Source: Clostridiales bacterium (GTDB lineage Bacteria > Bacillota > Clostridia > Christensenellales > CAG-138). From it: a stretch of 64,000 nucleotides of DNA. The DNA is taken from NCBI GenBank assembly GCA_012517905.1, contig JAAYUE010000082.1, forward strand, positions 1-64,000, in the 5' to 3' direction. Under the pieces are notes generated by a model that did no database searches, was not told the origin of the DNA, and saw nothing but the letters and a program-made list of their open reading frames with translations. A program made the position numbers and the translations under genes. This document shows positions 57,364 to 64,000 of this stretch, in pieces; the stretch's first letter is position 1; each line of letters begins with the position of its first letter.

Positions 57364-58241
57364 GTCTTTTTCCCCCGTTTAGTCAGTGAAAAGAGAAAGT
57401 TGATGATGAGGATAAAGACGAAGAGCACCACGGCCGTGGCGATCAGCGCCTCTCTGTGCAGGTCGGCGGAATAGCCCATCTCCATGACGATATTCGTCGT
57501 GAGCGTCCGAAGTCCCTTCAGGAGCCCCTGCGGCATGCGCGGCTGGTTGCCGGCCACCATGATGACCGCCATCGCCTCGCCGATTGCGCGGCCGACGCCG
57601 AGAATAACGGCGGCGGTTACGCCGCTCTTTGCGGCGGGCAGTACGATGGAAAACACCGTTCGCTCATGCGTCGCGCCCAGCGCGAGCGCGCCTTCGTAAT
57701 AGGAAGACTCCACCGCGTTGAGCGAGCTTTCGGACACCGTGATGATCGTCGGAAGGATCATGATGGCCAATACGATGCTCGCCGCGAGCATGCTGCCGCG
57801 GCCGCCGAGCAGCGGAACGATGACCACGAGCCCGAAAAAGCCGTAGACCACGGAAGGGATGCCCGCGAGCAGCTGCACGGCGGGTTTGAGCAGGTGCACC
57901 AATCGCCTCGAGGCGAAGCGCGAGAGAAACAGCGCCGTCAGGATGCCGACCGGAACGCCGAGCACGAGCGCGCCCGCGGTCACATAGATGCTGCCGAGGA
58001 TCATCGGCAGTATGCCGTAGATGTCGTTGCCCGGCCGCCAGACCGTTCCGAGGAGAAATTTGAACACGCCGATTTCGGCGATTGCGGGCACGCCGCTGAT
58101 CAGCAGATAAAACGTAATCAGCAGTACTGCGAGGATACTGACGCAGGCAGCGGCGAGAAATAAGATTCTCGCCGCACCCTCGCGCACTTGGTTATTTCGT
58201 CCCGCGGCGGTTTCACGCTTCAGGGAGAGTTTGTCTTTCAT
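57360..58241 (-). CDS. pstC: Phosphate ABC transporter permease PstC
   Basis: 293 residues with about six membrane segments. The coupling region is LLAGIPSVVYGFFGLVVIVPLLGG, and SSYYEGALALGATHERTVFSIVLPAAKSGVTAAVILGVGRAIGEAMAVIMVAGNQP matches PstC. GGAG lies 8 bases before its ATG. It follows pstS by 29 bases. Confidence 0.96.
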   Translation of the reverse strand: MKDKLSLKRETAAGRNNQVREGAARILFLAAACVSILAVLLITFYLLISGVPAIAEIGVFKFLLGTVWRPGNDIYGILPMILGSIYVTAGALVLGVPVGILTALFLSRFASRRLVHLLKPAVQLLAGIPSVVYGFFGLVVIVPLLGGRGSMLAASIVLAIMILPTIITVSESSLNAVESSYYEGALALGATHERTVFSIVLPAAKSGVTAAVILGVGRAIGEAMAVIMVAGNQPRMPQGLLKGLRTLTTNIVMEMGYSADLHREALIATAVVLFVFILIINFLFSLTKRGKKT

Positions 58242-58270
58242 CCAAGTCGCTCCAAATCAAGTTATTCGTG

Positions 58271-59227
58271 TTATTGCACTTCCGCCCAGTTGGTCGTCTC
58301 GCCGACGTAGATCTGGCGGACCTGCTCCGCGCTGAGGCCGGAGACGGGGTTGTCGTTGTTCACGATGATCGCGATGCCGTCGATGGCGATGACGGTCGGG
58401 GTGACGCCGCCGGCAAGTTCGCTGTCCTTGAGTTCGCGGGACGCCATGCCGATGTCGCAGTTGCCTTCGATGGCCATCTTGACGCCGGTGCTGGAGTCGC
58501 TCATCTGGATTTCGATCTCAGCGTTCGGGTTCAGGGCCATGTAGGCTTCCTTCAGCTTCTCCATCACCGGGGTAACGGAAGAGCTGCCGGCGACGACGAC
58601 CTTGCCTGCAACGCTACTGCCGGCAAACGCGGGAGCGTTATCGATGCTCGCGATGTACTTGTTCTCCTGGATGACGGCCTGGCCTTCCGCGCTGAGCATG
58701 AAGTCGATGAACGCCTGCGCGGCTTCGGAGATGGTCGCCTGGGTCGCAATGTTGAACGGACGGGCTACCTTATAGGTGCCGGCCTTGATGTTGTCCACGG
58801 TGGCATCCGCGCCGTCGATCTGGAGGGCTTTGACGGTGTCGTTCAGGGAGCCGAGGGAGATGTAGCCGATGGCGGCGACGTTGCCCGCGACGGTCTGCAG
58901 AACGACGGAGGTGCTGTTGACGATTTCGGCGTCGAGCGTCGTGTAGTCGACATTCGCGCCGCTGGCGTCTTTCTGCTGCACGCCCATGAGTTCGATGAAC
59001 GCGCCGCGCGTGCCGCTGCCGTCTTCACGGGAGACGACGACGATGTCTTCGTCAAAGGCTTCCATCGCGGGGGCTGCGGGCGCTTCGGTGGCTTCCATCG
59101 CAGGGGCTTCGGTGGCTTCCATCGCGGGGGCTTCGGTGGCCTCGGTCGCGGCGGGTGTGCTGGCGCAGGCGGCAAGGCCCGCTACCATGGTCAGTGCGAT
59201 CAGCATCGCAAGGATTTTCTTCATCAT
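58271..59227 (-). CDS. pstS: Phosphate-binding lipoprotein PstS with swapped halves (circular permutation)
   Basis: 318 residues. Signal peptide ending in lipobox LAAC (C21), then a linker of repeated ATEAPAME units (about 28-57). Residues 62-194 (IVVVSREDGSGTRGAF ... AEGQAVIQENKYIAS) are what is normally the second half of PstS. A joining segment (195-208, IDNAPAFAGSSVAG) leads to residues 209-317 (KVVVAGSSSVTPVMEKL ... QIYVGETTNWAEV), normally the first half. All phosphate-contact motifs are present: GSSS (214-217), SDSSTG (243-248), SRE (263-265), DGSGTR (69-74). The cut lies at the usual NWxEV-to-IVVVSRE junction. First of the operon; AAGGAG precedes ATG 59227. Confidence 0.92.
   Translation of the reverse strand: MMKKILAMLIALTMVAGLAACASTPAATEATEAPAMEATEAPAMEATEAPAAPAMEAFDEDIVVVSREDGSGTRGAFIELMGVQQKDASGANVDYTTLDAEIVNSTSVVLQTVAGNVAAIGYISLGSLNDTVKALQIDGADATVDNIKAGTYKVARPFNIATQATISEAAQAFIDFMLSAEGQAVIQENKYIASIDNAPAFAGSSVAGKVVVAGSSSVTPVMEKLKEAYMALNPNAEIEIQMSDSSTGVKMAIEGNCDIGMASRELKDSELAGGVTPTVIAIDGIAIIVNNDNPVSGLSAEQVRQIYVGETTNWAEVQ
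59069..59140 (-). repeat. Tandem 24-base repeats in the pstS linker
   Basis: Three in-frame copies of a 24-base unit encode ATEAPAME, ATEAPAME and ATEAPAAP at residues 30-53. They form the flexible linker behind the lipid anchor. Confidence 0.85.
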
Positions 59228-59263
59228 TAACGTTTCTCCTTTTATATTCTTTCTCATGCGACA

Positions 59264-59317
59264 AGCATAAACGAGCATTGTTTGATCAAAATACTGTAAA
59301 GATCAAATGTATGTAAA
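59264..59317 (-). promoter_or_regulatory. Pho-box-like tandem repeat and -10 upstream of pstS
   Basis: On the minus strand, TTTACA-N5-TTGATC occurs twice back to back (59317-59301 and 59300-59284), each half-site 11 bases from the next. A -10 candidate TATGCT lies at 59269-59264, placing the repeats at about -26 to -59, as for PhoP/PhoB-activated promoters. No normal -35 is needed in that case. Confidence 0.6.
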
Positions 59318-59400
59318 ATTATGACGCTGCGAAAATCAAGCGTTTTACAATATCAAACGGCTGGCCCGATTTATTAAATCCTCGTAAAATCCGCCGAAAC

Positions 59401-59429
59401 TTGCAATGACCGGCGCTTTCCGTTATAAT
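59401..59429 (+). promoter_or_regulatory. Sigma-A promoter for queA
   Basis: TTGCAA (59401-59406), 17-base spacer, TATAAT (59424-59429). The following bases (ACTTCGGTCGGCGC) nearly match those after the rnjA -10. Confidence 0.75.
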
Positions 59430-59494
59430 ACTTCGGTCGGCGCACCCGGCCTGCAAACGGCTGATTTCGGGCGCGCAAAGGGATAACGGAACCG

Positions 59495-60520
59495 ATGCAC
59501 ACCAGCGATTTTTCATATGACCTGCCCAAAGAACTCATCGCGCAGACGCCGATTGCGGACCGCTCCGCCTCGCGACTGCTCGTTTACGACCGCGCGACGA
59601 AGCAAATTCAGGACCGCGTGTTTTCCGAGATGACGGAATTTCTGACGCCGAAGGACGTGCTCGTACGCAACAACACCCGCGTGCTCCCCGCGCGGCTTTT
59701 TGCCAGGCGCGGCGACACCGGCGGCGGGATGGAGTTTCTTCTATTAAAGAGAATCGGGGAAAAAACCTGGGAATGCCTTGCCCGGCCCGCCCGAAGAGCG
59801 CTTGCCGGGCGTGAATACGTGGTCAACGGCGAGCTTGGCGTGCGCGTGCTCGGCGACACCGGCGCGGACGGGGGAAAGCGCATCGAGCTGATCTACGACG
59901 GCATCTTCGAAGAGGTGCTCGACCGCGCGGGCCAGATGCCGCTTCCGCCGTACATCACCGAAAGGCTGGAGGATAAGACCCGCTATCAGACGGTATATGC
60001 GCTGACCAACGGCTCCGCTGCGGCGCCGACGGCGGGACTGCACTTTACAAACGAACTGCTCGATCGCGTTTCGTCGCAGGGGACGGACATCGTGGATATC
60101 CTGCTGCATGTGGGCCTTGGCACGTTCCGCCCGGTTTCGGAGGCGAATATCGAAGACCACGTGATGCACGAGGAGTATTATGAAGTTTCGCCCGAGGCCG
60201 CGGGGCGCGTCAACCGCGCGCGGGCAAGCGGCGGGCGTATCGTCGCCGTCGGCACGACGAGCTGCCGAACGCTCGAGAGCGTGACGGATTCGGCCGGCGT
60301 CGTACATGCGGGCAAGGACTGGACGGGCATCTACATCACGCCCGGCTATCGCTTCAGGGCGGTGGACGCGCTGATCACGAATTTTCACTTGCCGGAGTCG
60401 ACGCTGCTCATGCTTGTCTCCGCGTTCATGGGGCGCGAAGAGGCGCTGCGCTGCTATGAACACGCAATCGAACAGCGGTATCGCTTTTTCAGCTTCGGCG
60501 ACGCGATGCTGATCCTTTGA
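59495..60520 (+). CDS. queA: S-adenosylmethionine:tRNA ribosyltransferase-isomerase QueA
   Basis: 341 residues. It begins DFSYDLPKELIAQTP and shows the QueA motifs NNTRVLPARLF, MPLPPYI, YQTVYA...GSAAAPTAGLHFT, HVGLGTFRPV and YITPGYRFRAVDALITNFHLPESTLLMLVSAF. It builds the cyclopentene ring of queuosine at tRNA position 34. It starts with AAGGG upstream, and tgt follows 36 bases later. Confidence 0.98.
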   Translation: MHTSDFSYDLPKELIAQTPIADRSASRLLVYDRATKQIQDRVFSEMTEFLTPKDVLVRNNTRVLPARLFARRGDTGGGMEFLLLKRIGEKTWECLARPARRALAGREYVVNGELGVRVLGDTGADGGKRIELIYDGIFEEVLDRAGQMPLPPYITERLEDKTRYQTVYALTNGSAAAPTAGLHFTNELLDRVSSQGTDIVDILLHVGLGTFRPVSEANIEDHVMHEEYYEVSPEAAGRVNRARASGGRIVAVGTTSCRTLESVTDSAGVVHAGKDWTGIYITPGYRFRAVDALITNFHLPESTLLMLVSAFMGREEALRCYEHAIEQRYRFFSFGDAMLIL

Positions 60521-61675
<1,155 letters not shown>

Positions 61676-61747
61676 CCGCAGGAGGCGGGCGTTGGGAAGC
61701 CATCGCCTGTGAAACGGACTGCGGCGGACCATAAGAGGCGAATCCGA

Positions 61748-62194
61748 TTGAAAACCATCGTCTGCAAAACCGAAGAAGAGACGCATTCGCTCGGGCGGCG
61801 GTTATTTCGCGCGCTGCCCGTGCCGTCGTTCGTCGCGCTCTATGGCGAACTCGGCGCGGGAAAGACCGCGCTGGTGCGCGGCATGGGCGCCGAAGCCGGC
61901 ACAAAAGAGGTGCGCTCGCCGACGTTTACCATCGTGCACGAATATGAGACCGAGCCGCGGCTGGTGCATTTCGACGCATACCGGCTGGCGGATGCGGAAG
62001 AGCTCTATGCCATCGGCTTTGAGGACTATCTGACGCAGCAGGCCGTGCTTGTGCTGGAATGGGCGGAACGCGTGCCCGAGGCGCTGCCCAAAGAGCGGCT
62101 GGAGCTGCGTCTGTTCGGAAGCGGGGACGAACCCCGCACCGTCGAGATAGTTCCGTTCGGAACGGCCTACGAAAGCGTGGTGGATGCGCTGTGA
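61748..62194 (+). CDS. tsaE: tRNA t6A synthesis ATPase TsaE
   Basis: 148 residues. Walker A is in GELGAGKTALVRGM, then SPTFTIVHEYE, HFDAYRL and LVLEWAERVPEALP. TsaE is the P-loop ATPase that recycles the TsaB-TsaD complex for N6-threonylcarbamoyl-adenosine at tRNA A37. TTG 61748 has GAGG about 9 bases upstream; a GTG at 61709 would add 13 unusual residues. It overlaps tsaB by one base. Confidence 0.95.
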   Translation: MKTIVCKTEEETHSLGRRLFRALPVPSFVALYGELGAGKTALVRGMGAEAGTKEVRSPTFTIVHEYETEPRLVHFDAYRLADAEELYAIGFEDYLTQQAVLVLEWAERVPEALPKERLELRLFGSGDEPRTVEIVPFGTAYESVVDAL

Positions 62195-62814
62195 TGCTGC
62201 TGGCGATCGATACGACGGCTGCCGTCGCCACCGCCGCGCTCTATCGTGACGGCGCGCTCGTCGCGGAGCGCGAGGCGGACGCGACGAAGAAACATGCCGA
62301 AACCGCGTTGCCCCTGATCGACGCGCTGCTGGAAGAATGCGGCGTGCCGATCTCCCAAATCGACCTGTTTGCGGTCGACATCGGGCCGGGGTCGTTTACG
62401 GGCGTGCGCATCGGCGTGAGCCTTGTCAACGCGCTGGCGTTTGCCACGGGCAGACAAATCGTCCCCGTGGACGCGCTGCATACGCTCGCTCTGTCGGCGG
62501 GGGATATGGAGTTGCCTGTCTGCGCCATGATCGACGCGAGAAACGGCAACGCCTACGCCGCGCTGTATCGGGCGGGCGAGACGCTGATCGAACCTTGCGC
62601 GGTCGAGATCGAGCCGTTTTTATCCCGCGTTCCGGAAGGCGCGGTGTTTGTTGGCGACGCGCATGCCGCAATGAAGTCATATCCGCGCGCAAGGTTTGTC
62701 GGGCTGGCCGCGCTGGCCATGCAGGACAAAGCGCTGGACGAGGCGGAGCCGACCTACCTGCGGCCGCCGCAAGCGGAGCGGCTGAGAAAGAAGACCCCTG
62801 TCAAGGAGGCGTAA
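62194..62814 (+). CDS. tsaB: tRNA t6A synthesis protein TsaB
   Basis: 206 residues. It begins MLLAIDTTAAVATAAL and carries KKHAETALPLIDALLEECG, AVDIGPGSFTGVRIGVSLVNALAF and MIDARNGNAYAALY. TsaB is the non-catalytic ASKHA-fold partner of TsaD; tsaD is not in the window. The gene is in a tsaE-tsaB-rimI run. Confidence 0.96.
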   Translation: MLLAIDTTAAVATAALYRDGALVAEREADATKKHAETALPLIDALLEECGVPISQIDLFAVDIGPGSFTGVRIGVSLVNALAFATGRQIVPVDALHTLALSAGDMELPVCAMIDARNGNAYAALYRAGETLIEPCAVEIEPFLSRVPEGAVFVGDAHAAMKSYPRARFVGLAALAMQDKALDEAEPTYLRPPQAERLRKKTPVKEA

Positions 62815-62821
62815 CACAGCC

Positions 62822-63301
62822 ATGGAACAGGAGATCATCCGTCCGATGGTGCGGCAGGACGTAAGCCGCGTGCATGAAATCGAATGCGCGTGCTTCCGCT
62901 CGCCGTGGTCCAAGCTCGCGCTGCTCGGGGAACTGAGAAACGAGGTCGCGCGCTATCTCGTGATGGAGGCGGACGGCGTAATCTGCGGCTACGGCGGCAT
63001 GTGGGTGTTGTTTGAAGAGGCGCATGTGACAAACGTCGCCATCATGCCGGAATATCGCAATCAGGGGCGGGGCAGGCGGCTCATGCTCGCCATGATGCGC
63101 CACGCGGCCCTGCACGGCGCGGAGAAGATGACGCTTGAGGTGCGCGAGAGCAACGCGGTTGCGCAGCGGCTCTACGCGTCGCTGAATTTTGAACAGAACG
63201 GCTTTCGCCCGCGGTATTATTCCGATACGGGCGAGGGCGCGAAGCTTTTGTGGAACAACGACATCAAAGAAACGATCGACAGGGAGAGACAAGACAGATG
63301 A
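62822..63301 (+). CDS. rimI: Ribosomal protein S18 alanine acetyltransferase RimI
   Basis: 159 residues, a single GNAT domain: [50 protein letters not shown] (acetyl-CoA loop) and [29 protein letters not shown]. It acetylates the N-terminal alanine of bS18 (and possibly EF-Tu). AAGGAGG lies 13 bases before ATG 62822. Its stop overlaps the next gene. Confidence 0.93.
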   Translation: MEQEIIRPMVRQDVSRVHEIECACFRSPWSKLALLGELRNEVARYLVMEADGVICGYGGMWVLFEEAHVTNVAIMPEYRNQGRGRRLMLAMMRHAALHGAEKMTLEVRESNAVAQRLYASLNFEQNGFRPRYYSDTGEGAKLLWNNDIKETIDRERQDR

Positions 63302-63801
63302 AACCGTATGAAGAATGGCAGAAACTGGTGGAGGCCGAGCGACAGCAGGCGGAGCACGACGCCTTCTGGAGCGCATACTTTGAAAAGGAGACCGAGGCGT
63401 ACCGCGCGATCCTGACCGAAAACACGGGGAAACTCGCCGGAACGGAAGCGGAGCTCTCCGACAGATTCGGCATGAGTACGGCGGAGTTCGCGGGTTTTCT
63501 GGACGGCGTCAACACGAGCCTCAAAAAAGAGGTCAATCTCGAAAAGCTCGGCGTGGACACCGCGCTCAAGCTCGACATCGACTTTGAAAAGCTCTACTTC
63601 AACATGCATAAAGCCAAGGCGAACTGGCTCTATACGCTTAAGGAATGGGAACCGATCCTGAGCGAAGAAAAGCGCAAAGAGATCGCCAAGGCATATCGAC
63701 AGAGCAATATCTTCGTGCGCGAAACGCGCATCGGCCGCAACGATCCCTGCCCCTGTGGCAGCGGAAAAAAGTATAAGGCCTGCTGCGGGAAAAACGCCTG
63801 A
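63298..63801 (+). CDS. SEC-C motif protein
   Basis: 167 residues. A helical N-terminal part with charged residues is followed by a SEC-C zinc motif (about 145-167, [19 protein letters not shown]). SEC-C domains bind zinc and often nucleic acid or act in protein transport, but nothing specific is shown here. It overlaps rimI by 4 bases, with GGGAGAG upstream of ATG 63298. Confidence 0.82.
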   Translation: MKPYEEWQKLVEAERQQAEHDAFWSAYFEKETEAYRAILTENTGKLAGTEAELSDRFGMSTAEFAGFLDGVNTSLKKEVNLEKLGVDTALKLDIDFEKLYFNMHKAKANWLYTLKEWEPILSEEKRKEIAKAYRQSNIFVRETRIGRNDPCPCGSGKKYKACCGKNA

Positions 63802-63872
63802 AGCGGCGCGCATTCCGGCGAAAATAAGCGGCGCGGGACAGGAAAAACAGGGAATCTTTTTGTCAATTTTGA

Positions 63873-63901
63873 TTGACATAAGCCACCCTCGCCGCTATAA
63901 T
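63873..63901 (+). promoter_or_regulatory. Perfect sigma-A promoter for tRNA-Arg
   Basis: TTGACA (63873-63878), 17-base spacer, TATAAT (63896-63901). The start point would be about 63908, some 16 bases before the mature tRNA. The -35 overlaps an inverted repeat TGTCAAT/ATTGACA. Confidence 0.92.
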
Positions 63902-63923
63902 TAATCTTCGGAACTCGCTTCCT

Positions 63924-64000
63924 GCGCCTGTAGCTCAGCAGGATAGAGCAACGGCCTTCTAAGCCGTAGGTCCCGGGTTCGAATCCCTGCAGGCGCGCCA
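63924..64000 (+). tRNA. tRNA-Arg (anticodon UCU)
   Basis: 77 bases. The acceptor arms GCGCCTG (63924-63930) and CAGGCGC (63990-63996) pair fully, with discriminator G (63997) and an encoded CCA (63998-64000) that ends the window. The D-arm is TAGCTCAGCAGGATAGAGCA. The anticodon stem ACGGC/GCCGT holds the loop CTTCTAA, giving anticodon TCT for AGA codons. The T-arm is GGTTCGAATCC. Confidence 0.97.

Noticed and set aside
63861..63878. TGTCAAT/ATTGACA palindrome as a divergent promoter or terminator
   Set aside because: The minus-strand TTGACA has no -10 at a fitting distance, and there is no long stem with a T run. It is best read as part of the tRNA promoter region.

Overview
The window is 64 kb of GC-rich chromosomal housekeeping DNA. 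It most resembles a high-GC member of the Clostridia (Firmicutes). The evidence is the Firmicutes-type gene sets (yggS-sepF-divIVA, plsX/acpP, rnc-smc-ftsY, ylxM-ffh, rpsP-khpA-rimM-trmD, rbgA-rnhB-yraN-yifB-dprA-topA-trmFO-hslVU, RNase J-ylbF-like-mltG, dnaG-sigA), strong AGGAGG ribosome binding sites, frequent TTG starts, and sigma-A promoters close to TTGACA-N17-TATAAT. I see no phage, transposase, CRISPR array, integron or rRNA. One tRNA-Arg(UCU) ends exactly at the right edge.

Layout. 1-7.4 kb: 3' end of an M16 peptidase gene, a dUTPase-like gene, an HlyD-like membrane protein, yggS, sepF, divIVA, a YgiQ radical SAM protein, yceD (DUF177) and rpmF. 7.4-21.5 kb: lipid, RNA and secretion genes (plsX, acpP, rnc, smc, ftsY, ylxM-ffh), then ribosome-maturation genes with an EamA transporter inserted between trmD and rplS. 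21.7-26 kb: a 1276-residue double glycosyltransferase with gtrA. 26-35.7 kb: DNA processing (yifB, dprA, topA), trmFO, the HslVU protease and a lipoprotein cell-wall hydrolase. 36-47 kb: rnjA, mltG, an aminopeptidase, efp, dgt, dnaG, rpoD and two small accessory genes. 47-50 kb (minus strand): a transglutaminase-like protein, and a lysine 2,3-aminomutase-like enzyme paired with an ATP-grasp ligase. 50.4-52.5 kb: a 30-residue membrane protein and a KdpD/KdpE-like two-component pair. 52.5-59.3 kb (minus strand): a complete phosphate operon pstS-pstC-pstA-pstB-phoU-phoB-phoR. 59.4-64 kb: queA-tgt, tsaE-tsaB-rimI, a SEC-C protein and tRNA-Arg.

The most striking observation is pstS. Its two halves are in swapped order: the segment that normally forms the C-terminal half (with the SREDGSGTR motif) comes first, and the segment that normally begins the mature protein (AGSSSVTP ... 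TNWAEV) comes last. All the usual phosphate-binding motifs remain. This reads as a circular permutation of the phosphate-binding protein, in an otherwise normal pst-pho operon. Upstream of it lies a tandem repeat that resembles a Pho box. Other points worth a second look are the aminomutase/ATP-grasp pair, the 30-residue membrane protein, a probable leaderless aminopeptidase mRNA, and several conserved promoter-proximal repeats.

All calls come from reading the sequence and from remembered family features. No database search was possible. Start codons were chosen from ribosome binding sites and family N-termini.
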